From: Actinomycetes bacterium
GTDB taxonomy: Bacteria > Actinomycetota > Actinomycetes > Actinomycetales > Cellulomonadaceae
Direction: 5' to 3'
Length of the DNA: 5,268 bases
NCBI GenBank assembly: GCA_023390875.1
Contig: JAEWCA010000185.1
Span: forward strand, 1 to 5,268
In this document: positions 1 to 4,658 of the stretch, in pieces
How positions within the stretch are numbered: the first letter of the stretch is position 1
Layout of the letters: the number at the start of each line of letters is the position of its first letter
Position numbers and translations under genes: made by a program
Notes under the pieces: model-generated
What the model saw: only the letters and a program-made list of their open reading frames with translations
Databases searched by the model: none
Told to the model about the DNA's origin: nothing

Positions 1-64
1 GCGCACCCGGCACCCGGTGCGGCGCAGACGGCCGCGCGGGCGCGGCTTCCAGGACGGTGCTCAT
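1..64 (-). CDS. kdpB: KdpB, potassium-transporting P-type ATPase catalytic subunit, N-terminal fragment
   Basis: Only the first 21 codons are inside the window; the gene continues beyond position 1. The visible N-terminus reads [20 protein letters not shown], an alanine/proline-rich cytosolic lead-in with no diagnostic motif, so the identity rests on context. It starts at the ATG that overlaps the kdpA stop codon (ATGA, 61-64), and kdpB follows kdpA in essentially all Kdp operons. A GGAG Shine-Dalgarno lies about 8 bases upstream, inside the end of kdpA. KdpB is the ATP-hydrolysing subunit of the KdpFABC high-affinity K+ pump in the cytoplasmic membrane. The 4-base overlap implies translational coupling to KdpA. 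Confidence 0.85.
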   Translation of the reverse strand, partial: MSTVLEAAPARPSAPHRVPGA

Positions 65-1725
65 GACAGCGACTCCACGACGGGACCGAGGGACAGGACG
101 GGGACGAACGTGAGGCCGACGACGACGAGCGTCACCGACACGAGCAGGCCGACGAACAGCGGCCCGCGCGTCGGCAGCGTCCCGGCGCTCGCGGGCGTGC
201 TCCGCTGCGACGCCAGCCGCCCGGCCAGTGCGAGGACGAGCGCGATGGGCACGAACCGGCCCGCGAGCATCGCGAGCCCGAGGAGCACGTTGTAGAACGG
301 CGTCGCGACGGTGAGCCCGGCGAACGCGGACCCGTTGTTGTTGCCGGCCGACGCGAACGCGTACAGCACCTCGGACAGGCCGTGCGGCCCGCCGTTGAGG
401 ATCCCGGCCCGCCCGGCGGGCGTCGCGATCGCCACCGCGGTGCCGACGAGCACGATCGCGGGCATCGTCAGCACGGACAGCGCGACGAGCGTGATCTCCT
501 CGCGGCCGATCTTCTTGCCGAGGTACTCGGGCGTCCGCCCGACCATGAGCCCGGCGAGGAACACGGTGACGACCGCGAGCACGAGCAGCCCGTACAGCCC
601 GGTGCCGACACCGCCCGGTGCGACCTCGCCGAGCAGCATGTTGACGATCGTCACGCCGCCGCCCGGCGCGGTCAGGGAGTCGTGCATCGCGTTGACGGCC
701 CCGGTCGACGTGCCCGTCGTCGACGCCGCGAACAGCGCGGACGCGGCCGCACCGAAGCGCACCTCCTTGCCCTCGAGAGCCCCACCGGCGGCCAGCGGCG
801 CGAGCCCCGGCCCGGCGGTCTCCGCCCAGGTCTGCAGCGCCACGGCACCGGCCCACAGCGTCCCCATCGTCGCGAGCACGGCCCACCCCTGGCGACGGTC
901 GCCGACCATCACGCCGAACGTGCGCGGCAGCGAGAACGGCACCAGCAGGAGCAGCACGACCTCGACGACGTTCGTCCACGGCGCCGGGTTCTCGAGCGGG
1001 TGCGCGGAGTTGGCGTTGAAGAAGCCGCCGCCGTTCGTGCCGAGCTCCTTGATCGCCTCCTGCGACGCGACCGGCCCGCCGAGCACGTGCTGCGTCCCGC
1101 CCGCGAGCGTCGTGATCTCCGTGTGGCCCGAGAAGTTCTGGATCACGCCCCCGGCGATGAGCACCACGGCGGCGACGAACGCGAGCGGCAGCAGCACACG
1201 CACCGACCCGCGCACCAGGTCGGACCAGAAGTTGCCGACCCGCCCGTCGGTCCCGGACCGCACGAACCCGCGCACCAGGGCCACCGCGACGGCGAGCCCG
1301 ACCGCCGCGGACACGAAGTTCTGCACCGCGAGGCCCGTCATCTGCAGCAGGTGCCCCGCGGCGGCCTCGCCCGAGTACCACTGCCAGTTCGTGTTCGTCA
1401 CGAACGAGACCGCGGTGTTCCACGCGCCCGCCGGGTCGAACCCGTCCATGCCGAGCGAGAGCGGCAGGAAGCCCTGCAGCCGCGCGAGCCCGTACAGCAG
1501 CAGCACGCCGGCCATCGAGAACCCGAGCAGCGACAGCAGGTACGTGCTCCACCGCTGCTCCGCGTCCGGGTCCACCCGCATCACCCGGTACCCCGCCCGC
1601 TCGACGGCGAGGTGCCGCGGCGACGTGAACACCCGCGCCATGTACTCGCCGAGCGGCCGGTGCGCGAGCGCGAGCACCAGCACCACGAGCCCCACCTGGG
1701 CGACGGCGACCACCGGCCCGCTCAC
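61..1725 (-). CDS. kdpA: KdpA, potassium-binding and translocating subunit of KdpFABC
   Basis: This 554-residue, highly hydrophobic protein has the normal KdpA length and about ten membrane spans. It belongs to the K+ channel-like superfamily: four repeats each give a selectivity-filter loop. All four are visible, as TNTN at residues 110-113 (followed by WQWYSGE), GTNGGGFFN from 229, TTGTSTG at 336-342 followed by AVNAMHDS, and [11 protein letters not shown] from 460. KdpA captures external K+ with high affinity and passes it to the KdpB pump under K+ limitation. The start chosen is GTG at 1723-1725, which overlaps the kdpF stop as GTGA and gives the family-typical hydrophobic N-terminus. It also overlaps kdpB by 4 bases at its 3' end. 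No filter residue appears damaged, so it should be functional. Confidence 0.97.
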   Translation of the reverse strand: MSGPVVAVAQVGLVVLVLALAHRPLGEYMARVFTSPRHLAVERAGYRVMRVDPDAEQRWSTYLLSLLGFSMAGVLLLYGLARLQGFLPLSLGMDGFDPAGAWNTAVSFVTNTNWQWYSGEAAAGHLLQMTGLAVQNFVSAAVGLAVAVALVRGFVRSGTDGRVGNFWSDLVRGSVRVLLPLAFVAAVVLIAGGVIQNFSGHTEITTLAGGTQHVLGGPVASQEAIKELGTNGGGFFNANSAHPLENPAPWTNVVEVVLLLLVPFSLPRTFGVMVGDRRQGWAVLATMGTLWAGAVALQTWAETAGPGLAPLAAGGALEGKEVRFGAAASALFAASTTGTSTGAVNAMHDSLTAPGGGVTIVNMLLGEVAPGGVGTGLYGLLVLAVVTVFLAGLMVGRTPEYLGKKIGREEITLVALSVLTMPAIVLVGTAVAIATPAGRAGILNGGPHGLSEVLYAFASAGNNNGSAFAGLTVATPFYNVLLGLAMLAGRFVPIALVLALAGRLASQRSTPASAGTLPTRGPLFVGLLVSVTLVVVGLTFVPVLSLGPVVESLS

Positions 1726-1814
1726 CGCACCTTGTCCGAGCGCAGCAGCTGCACGACGAGGTAGACCAGCAGCGCGGCGGCCACGACGAGCCCGGCGACG
1801 TCCGCCGCGCTCAT
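1722..1814 (-). CDS. kdpF: KdpF, small membrane subunit of KdpFABC
   Basis: This is a 30-residue [23 protein letters not shown] continuing [10 protein letters not shown]. It has one transmembrane helix (about residues 6-24) followed by a short basic tail, the standard KdpF layout (helix, then a Leu-rich end and a charged tail; many homologues end in a PE[KR]F-like sequence, which here is SDKVR). KdpF binds at the KdpA/KdpB interface and stabilises the complex in the membrane. Position just before kdpA is canonical. Its ATG overlaps the stop of the preceding micro-ORF (ATGA, 1811-1814) and its TGA overlaps the kdpA GTG. No strong Shine-Dalgarno of its own is visible, so translation probably depends on coupling to the upstream micro-ORF. 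Confidence 0.88.
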   Translation of the reverse strand: MSAADVAGLVVAAALLVYLVVQLLRSDKVR

Positions 1815-1894
1815 GACCGGTCCGCCCGGCGGGCGACGAGCGCGACGGCGGCGAAGAACGCCACGGTCAGCGCGAGGAAGGCCAGGTCGGCCAT
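1811..1894 (-). CDS. 27-aa single-span membrane micro-protein heading the kdp operon
   Basis: This short ORF has the sequence [20 protein letters not shown] followed by ARRADRS. Residues 4-21 form one hydrophobic helix, and the tail is basic (RR at 22-23, R26). It has the best translation signal of the operon: GGAGGTG with 7 bases to the ATG. Its stop overlaps the kdpF start as ATGA, so it is the first cistron. Small ORFs of this kind (a MADL-like start, a helix, a charged tail) occur upstream of kdpF in other actinobacteria as far as I recall, usually unannotated or called hypothetical. It could be an accessory Kdp subunit similar to KdpF, or a leader peptide whose translation drives kdpF. 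The coding call is well supported by signal and spacing; the function is unknown. Confidence 0.75.
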   Translation of the reverse strand: MADLAFLALTVAFFAAVALVARRADRS

Positions 1895-1900
1895 GTCAGG

Positions 1901-1907
1901 CACCTCC
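1901..1907 (-). promoter_or_regulatory. Strong Shine-Dalgarno for the kdp micro-ORF
   Basis: The minus strand reads GGAGGTG here, a near-perfect match to the anti-Shine-Dalgarno of 16S rRNA, with 7 bases to the ATG at 1894. It is the strongest ribosome site in the kdp cluster and decides that translation of the operon begins at the micro-ORF rather than at kdpF or kdpA. Confidence 0.8.
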
Positions 1908-1922
1908 GACGAGCGGCCGGGA

Positions 1923-1937
1923 CGGTCCCTCGGACCG
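1923..1937 (-). other. Small hairpin in the presumed kdp leader RNA
   Basis: A perfect 6-bp inverted repeat, CGGTCC and GGACCG separated by 3 bases, lies 29 bases upstream of the micro-ORF start codon. It would form a small stem in the 5' leader of the kdp transcript. Short stems are frequent by chance at this G+C content, so a regulatory role is only a possibility. Confidence 0.3.
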
Positions 1938-1971
1938 CACCGGACAGGCCCCGGGAGGGCCCGCTCCTCAG

Positions 1972-1977
1972 GTGTAA
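1972..1977 (-). promoter_or_regulatory. Candidate -10 element of the kdp promoter
   Basis: The minus strand reads TTACAC, in the rare A/T-containing patch GGCTTACACC of an otherwise G+C-rich gap. Transcription would start near 1965 and give a leader of about 70 bases. There is no recognisable -35 hexamer 16-18 bp upstream (the sequence is GCCGTC-like), as expected for a promoter that needs an activator. The spacing to the CGTCAAGG repeats agrees with that reading. This is inferred from sequence only. Confidence 0.35.
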
Positions 1978-2003
1978 GCCCGGGTCAGCGCCCCGACGGC
2001 ACT

Positions 2004-2043
2004 CCTTGACGGTTCCTTGACGCCCGCGCCCCGAGCCTTGACG
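2004..2043 (-). repeat. Three phased direct repeats CGTCAAGG upstream of kdp (candidate response-regulator site)
   Basis: On the + strand the octamer CCTTGACG occurs exactly three times, at 2004-2011, 2015-2022 and 2036-2043. The offsets are 11 and 21 bp, close to one and two helical turns, so all copies face the same side of the DNA. Relative to the candidate kdp start near 1965 they centre at roughly -42, -53 and -74. Tandem repeats about 11 bp apart are typical for OmpR/PhoB-family regulators, and KdpE, the usual kdp activator, is a member of that family. Assignment to KdpE is inference. The alternative is that TTGACG acts as a set of -35 hexamers for rightward transcription, but no matching -10 is visible at 16-18 bp. 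Confidence 0.5.
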
Positions 2044-2112
2044 GGTACCGCACGCCCCCGTCCCCGACGTCGCGTTTCGGTGTGACCTTTCCCATCTGGG
2101 GCATGCGTGCCG

Positions 2113-2118
2113 TACGGT
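2113..2118 (+). promoter_or_regulatory. Candidate -10 element of the cspA promoter
   Basis: TACGGT matches the TANNNT pattern of actinobacterial housekeeping -10 elements and lies in a locally A/T-richer stretch. The upstream hexamers at the right distance (TTTCCC/TTCCCA around 2088-2094) are weak -35 matches. A start near 2125 would give a leader of about 150 bases before the cspA ATG. Low confidence; other positions are possible. Confidence 0.25.
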
Positions 2119-2180
2119 GTTCCTCGTAGTCGCTGTGCATCGCTTGTCATGACCGCCGCGGGAGACCCGGCACGACGTTC

Positions 2181-2195
2181 TCGAGGACTCCTCGA
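2181..2195 (+). other. Inverted repeat in the cspA leader
   Basis: TCGAGG and CCTCGA are perfect inverted arms separated by ACT. If the cspA transcript starts upstream of this point, the RNA carries a 6-bp hairpin about 80 bases before the start codon. Structured leaders are a known feature of cold-shock mRNAs, but this stem is short and may be incidental. Confidence 0.3.
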
Positions 2196-2273
2196 CGGAC
2201 GGACGACGACCACCGTGATCACCGGTCCCGGTCAGACGGGGTTGTCAGTACGCACCTGAGAGAAGAGAGCATC

Positions 2274-2477
2274 ATGCCTGTTGGCACCGTGAAGTGGTTC
2301 AACGCTGAGAAGGGCTTCGGCTTCATCGCCCCCGAGGACGGCGGCCCCGACGTCTTCGCGCACTACTCGGCCATCGCGACGAGCGGCTACCGCACGCTCG
2401 AGGAGAACCAGAAGGTCCAGTTCGACGTCACGCAGGGCCCCAAGGGCCCGCAGGCCTCGAACATCACGCCTCTGTGA
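2274..2477 (+). CDS. cspA: Cold-shock protein, CspA family
   Basis: The protein has 67 residues and is a single cold-shock domain (a five-stranded OB-fold barrel) of normal family length. It begins [18 protein letters not shown]: the KGFGFI RNP1 motif is at residues 13-18 and the RNP2 motif VFAHY at 27-31, supplying the aromatic residues (F15, F17, F28, H30, Y31 and W8) that stack on single-stranded RNA or DNA. It ends QASNITPL, typical for actinobacterial members. It likely acts as an RNA chaperone that melts mRNA structure, although several actinobacterial members are constitutive rather than cold-induced. The ATG is preceded by a purine-rich GAGAGAAGAGAG stretch (2258-2269), a modest ribosome site. 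A strong hairpin follows directly, so the gene may be largely monocistronic. Confidence 0.96.
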   Translation: MPVGTVKWFNAEKGFGFIAPEDGGPDVFAHYSAIATSGYRTLEENQKVQFDVTQGPKGPQASNITPL

Positions 2478-2500
2478 TCTACGCTCACCACTGACCAACC

Positions 2501-2535
2501 GTCGACACCCCGGCCTGCGCGGCCGGGGTCTCGAC
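2501..2535 (+). terminator. Strong hairpin terminator after cspA
   Basis: A perfect 9-bp stem (ACCCCGGCC at 2507-2515 with GGCCGGGGT at 2521-2529) closes a 5-base loop. It is extended after one C/C mismatch by a further 5 bp (GTCGA with TCGAC), 14 pairs in all. It begins 23 bases after the cspA stop. No U-run follows, only the short A/T patch GTATAT, which is usual for high-GC actinobacteria. It probably ends or attenuates cspA transcription before the desaturase gene. Confidence 0.75.
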
Positions 2536-2622
2536 GTATATCCACCGGACGACGAGGCCCGTAGTCCGCTCTCGCCACCTCCCTGAGCACCACCCGCGCA
2601 GGGACGACAGGACGGACACGCC

Positions 2623-3702
2623 ATGACGATCGACACGACCGTCGCGACGCCGACGCGCCCCCGCGACCGGGCCGTCAGCGACTTCACCGAGCTCACCCGC
2701 CGGGTCCAGGCCGAAGGCCTGATGCGCCGCCGGCCGGGGCACTACGCGGCCCGCCTCTCCGCGGCCGTCCTGGGCATGGCGGCCCTCGTCGCCGCCCTCG
2801 TCCTGGTCGGCGACTCGTGGTGGCAGATCGCCGTCGCGGTCGCCGCCGCCGTCGGCCTCACGCAGGTCGCGTTCCTCGGGCACGACGCCGCGCACCGGCA
2901 GATCTTCTCCAACGGCCGCGCCAACACGTGGGCCAGCCTGGTGCTCGCGAACCTGTTCGTCGGGCTGAGCTACGGGTGGTGGCAGCACAAGCACACGCGG
3001 CACCACGCCAAGCCGAACCAGGTCGGCGCCGACCCCGACATCGACCTCGAGGTCATCGCGTTCACGCCCGAGGACATCGAGCGGCGCCGCAGCCGTCTGC
3101 ACCGCTGGTTCCTGCGCAAGCAGGGCTGGTTCTTCTTCCCGCTGCTGTTCCTCGAGGGTGCCGCCCTGCACGTCGCCGCGGTCCGCCGGGTGACGTCGCG
3201 CGAGCCGATGGAGCGGCGGGGCGTCGAGATCTCGATGCTCGCGGTGCGCCTGGTCGGCGGCCTCGCGCTCGTGCTGGCCGTGATGTCGCCCGTGAAGGCC
3301 GTGGTGTTCCTCGCGGTGCAGCTCGCGCTGTTCGGCTTCTACATGGGCGCGTCGTTCGCGCCGAACCACAAGGGCATGCCCCTGATCCCCAAGGACGCCC
3401 GGATCGACTTCCTGCGCCGGCAGGTGCTCACGAGCCGCAACATCGGCGGCGGCCGCTGGGTCGACGTGCTCATGGGCGGGCTCAACCACCAGGTCGAGCA
3501 CCACCTGTTCCCGTCGATGCCGCGCCCGAGCCTGCGTCGCGCGCAGCCGCTCGTGAAGGCGTACTGCCAGGCGCACAACATCCCGTACGCGTCGGTGTCG
3601 CTGCCCCGGTCGTACGCGATCATCGTGCGCCACCTCAACAGCGTCGGGCGCCCCGACCGCGACCTGTTCGCCTGCCCCGTGACGGCCCTGTACCGCGTCT
3701 GA
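2623..3702 (+). CDS. Membrane fatty acid desaturase (front-end / DesA3-like family)
   Basis: This 359-residue integral-membrane di-iron desaturase has all three histidine boxes: HDAAH at residues 87-91, HTRHH at 124-128 (within WWQHKHTRHH) and HQVEHH at 289-294, the last followed by LFPSMP. The conserved PNH lies at 247-249. Hydrophobic segments near 45-62, 67-86, 104-118, 168-186 and 204-243 fit the family's four-span fold with the boxes on the cytosolic side. The QxxHH third box and overall shape fit the linoleoyl-CoA/acyl-lipid group that includes mycobacterial DesA3. No cytochrome b5 domain (no HPGG) is fused, so it needs a separate electron donor, and none is encoded in this window. It would introduce a cis double bond into acyl chains; regiospecificity cannot be read from sequence. 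The ATG at 2623 has a weak AGGACGG upstream. Confidence 0.93.
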   Translation: MTIDTTVATPTRPRDRAVSDFTELTRRVQAEGLMRRRPGHYAARLSAAVLGMAALVAALVLVGDSWWQIAVAVAAAVGLTQVAFLGHDAAHRQIFSNGRANTWASLVLANLFVGLSYGWWQHKHTRHHAKPNQVGADPDIDLEVIAFTPEDIERRRSRLHRWFLRKQGWFFFPLLFLEGAALHVAAVRRVTSREPMERRGVEISMLAVRLVGGLALVLAVMSPVKAVVFLAVQLALFGFYMGASFAPNHKGMPLIPKDARIDFLRRQVLTSRNIGGGRWVDVLMGGLNHQVEHHLFPSMPRPSLRRAQPLVKAYCQAHNIPYASVSLPRSYAIIVRHLNSVGRPDRDLFACPVTALYRV

Positions 3703-3746
3703 CGCGTCCGCCGCCGTATCTGGCCCGCGAGGGCCGACCTCCTCCT

Positions 3747-3772
3747 CGTCGGGTGCCGCCCGGCGCCCGACG
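3747..3772 (+). terminator. Hairpin terminator after the desaturase gene
   Basis: CGTCGGGTGCC (3747-3757) pairs with GGCGCCCGACG (3762-3772) through 11 pairs including one G-U, around a GCCC tetraloop. It starts 44 bases after the desaturase stop codon. No U-run follows. It likely ends the desaturase transcript. It shares bases with the segment (3741-3750) that could pair with the Shine-Dalgarno of the next gene, so it may also be part of a switch. Confidence 0.6.
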
Positions 3773-3802
3773 GCCCCGCCCGCGAGGCGCCGGCCGTCCG
3801 TG

Positions 3803-3812
3803 GACGAGGAGG
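3803..3812 (+). promoter_or_regulatory. Strong Shine-Dalgarno with an upstream exact complement
   Basis: GAGGAGG at 3806-3812 lies 5 bases before the ATG at 3818 and fixes that start over the GTG at 3800, which would put the Shine-Dalgarno inside the gene. The ten bases GACGAGGAGG (3803-3812) are exactly complementary to CCTCCTCGTC at 3741-3750. In a read-through RNA these could pair and hide the ribosome site, competing with the 3747-3772 hairpin. Confidence 0.6.
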
Positions 3813-3817
3813 CGACG

Positions 3818-4288
3818 ATGGCGTTGACCAAGGCGGCGATCTACCTGATCGGCCGCATCCACCCCGAGATCTTCGACATCCTGGGCAACCCGCACGGCCC
3901 GTACGGCGGCCTCCAGGTCGGGCTGCCGGCGCACGTGGCGCACACGCACGCGGCCGCCGAGCTCAACCCGCAGCCGCTGCCGCCGCTGGCTGTCGGCTTC
4001 CAGGCGGGTCAGGACCTGTTCCGGCTGGCCCGCACGGCGACCCAGCTGCGCCTCGCGTTCGACCCGGACCTCGACGACTGGTGCCCGACGCCTCCGCGGC
4101 CGCCGGGCGGCTGGGGCCCGTGGCCGAGCGGACCGCACCCCGACCCGTGGCTCGCCGACTACAACCTCGGCGTCGCGCTGTTCCTCGAGGCTTCGCAGTC
4201 GGCATGGGAGCAGACGGACGCCGCCGGCTCGCTCGAGCGCGCGCACGACATCGCGCTGGAGGCGGCCCAGAGGGGTCTCGGCGGGTGA
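3818..4288 (+). CDS. Conserved-looking hypothetical protein, 156 aa, function unknown
   Basis: I do not recognise a functional family. The protein begins MALTKAAIYLIGRIHPEIFD, a short amphipathic start without a clear signal peptide or membrane span. Residues 48-56 read ELNPQPLPP, a Pro-rich motif I have seen in scattered hypothetical proteins of actinobacteria and myxobacteria. Residues 88-111 form a Trp/Pro/Gly-rich linker (including WGPWPSGPHPDPW), and the last 45 residues look helical (LADYNLGVALFLEASQSAW). Codon use matches the neighbours, a very strong Shine-Dalgarno precedes the ATG, and hairpins flank both ends, so it appears to be a real, independently controlled gene. Its stop codon lies inside a small hairpin (4281-4297). 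A soluble cytosolic protein is most likely; the role is open. Confidence 0.8.
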   Translation: MALTKAAIYLIGRIHPEIFDILGNPHGPYGGLQVGLPAHVAHTHAAAELNPQPLPPLAVGFQAGQDLFRLARTATQLRLAFDPDLDDWCPTPPRPPGGWGPWPSGPHPDPWLADYNLGVALFLEASQSAWEQTDAAGSLERAHDIALEAAQRGLGG

Positions 4289-4298
4289 ACCACCCGCG

Positions 4299-4336
4299 CT
4301 GTCGGGCGGCTCACCCTGGAGCGGGCCGTCCGACAG
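4299..4336 (+). terminator. Hairpin terminator after the unknown gene
   Basis: CTGTCGG-G-CGGC (4299-4310) pairs with GCCG-T-CCGACAG (4325-4336): 12 pairs with one G-U, around a 14-base loop. A second, smaller stem (GCGGGTG at 4281-4287 with CACCCGC at 4291-4297) sits just upstream over the stop codon. There is no U-run. The hairpin separates the unknown gene from the promoter of the next gene. Confidence 0.5.
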
Positions 4337-4349
4337 GTGGGGCTCCCCC

Positions 4350-4355
4350 TAGACT
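4350..4355 (+). promoter_or_regulatory. -10 element positioned for a leaderless transcript
   Basis: TAGACT is a good TANNNT hexamer and ends 6 bases before the GTG at 4362, so transcription would begin at or beside the start codon. No Shine-Dalgarno is present in that gap (six C residues), which supports leaderless translation, common in actinobacteria. No clear -35 is seen at 17 bp; CCGACA at 4330-4335 is too close. Confidence 0.6.
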
Positions 4356-4361
4356 CCCCCC

Positions 4362-4658
4362 GTGATCTTCAAGGCGGTGGGCGAGGGCAGGCCCTACCCG
4401 GACCACGGGCTCGAGACCCCCAAGCAGTGGGCCGAGGTCGCTCCGCGGGTGGTGCGTCTCGACGAGCTCGTGACGACCAAGCGGACGCTCGACCTCACGG
4501 CGCTGCTCGCGGAGGACTCGACGTTCTACGGCGACCTGTTCGCGCACGTCGTGCAGTACAAGGGCGTCATGTACCTCGAGGACGGCCTGCACCGCGCCGT
4601 CCGGGCGGCGCTCCAGCAGCGTCCCGTCCTGCACGCGCGCGTCCTGGTGATCGAGTGA
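4362..4658 (+). CDS. Actinobacterial small protein with ParB-like motif (often annotated 'VapB family antitoxin')
   Basis: The product is 98 residues, beginning MIFKAVGEGRPYPDHGLETP. It belongs to a well-conserved actinobacterial family that I recall being labelled 'type II toxin-antitoxin VapB family antitoxin' by automated pipelines. The sequence does not look like a VapB: there is no AbrB or ribbon-helix-helix start and no PIN-domain toxin follows. Instead RLDELVTTKRTLDLTALLAE (32-51) followed by YLEDGLHRAVRAAL (71-84) resembles the ParB/sulfiredoxin-like fold, whose core is a DGxHR-type loop. A nucleotide-binding or DNA-linked role is inference. The GTG start fits the apparent leaderless promoter (TAGACT 6 bases upstream). 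Its TGA overlaps the GTG of the next gene (GTGA, 4655-4658), so the two are co-translated. Confidence 0.88.
   Translation: MIFKAVGEGRPYPDHGLETPKQWAEVAPRVVRLDELVTTKRTLDLTALLAEDSTFYGDLFAHVVQYKGVMYLEDGLHRAVRAALQQRPVLHARVLVIE

Larger units (their letters stand above)
1895..2273. other. Divergent kdp / cspA intergenic control region (379 bp)
   Basis: No convincing protein gene lies here; the minus-strand reading frame across 1968-2222 has no family features, is Arg-rich and has no Shine-Dalgarno. The kdp-proximal third holds the micro-ORF ribosome site, a small hairpin, a candidate -10 and the triple CGTCAAGG repeat. The cspA-proximal part holds a possible -10 (TACGGT, 2113-2118), an inverted repeat (2181-2195) and the cspA ribosome site, leaving room for a leader RNA of about 150 bases, as is common for cold-shock genes. 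The central stretch 2060-2150 is less G+C-rich than its surroundings, as expected for promoter DNA. Confidence 0.6.

Noticed and set aside
311..1816. Long plus-strand open frames over kdpA (311-1816 and 382-1764)
   Set aside because: Their products are low-complexity Ser/Thr/Pro or Arg/Glu/His-rich sequences with no family features, the typical shadow of a real G+C-rich gene. The minus-strand kdpA has four intact filter motifs.
1968..2222. Minus-strand 84-aa frame in the kdp/cspA gap
   Set aside because: Arg-rich without a domain, no Shine-Dalgarno, and it overlaps the presumed promoter elements and triple repeat.
1895..2273. c-di-AMP (ydaO-type) riboswitch before kdp
   Set aside because: Considered because c-di-AMP often controls K+ uptake, but I cannot find the conserved core segments of that riboswitch on either strand; a covariance-model scan would settle it.
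3800..3817. Upstream GTG start for the 156-aa gene
   Set aside because: It would add six residues encoded by the Shine-Dalgarno itself; the ATG at 3818 has ideal spacing.
2485..3831. 448-aa minus-strand frame opposite the desaturase (also 2232-2696)
   Set aside because: Composition is Arg/Glu/Val/His repetitive with no motif; the opposite strand carries a complete desaturase and a complete cold-shock protein.
3635..4246. 203-aa minus-strand frame opposite the unknown gene
   Set aside because: Arg-rich low-complexity product; the plus-strand gene has a strong Shine-Dalgarno and normal composition.
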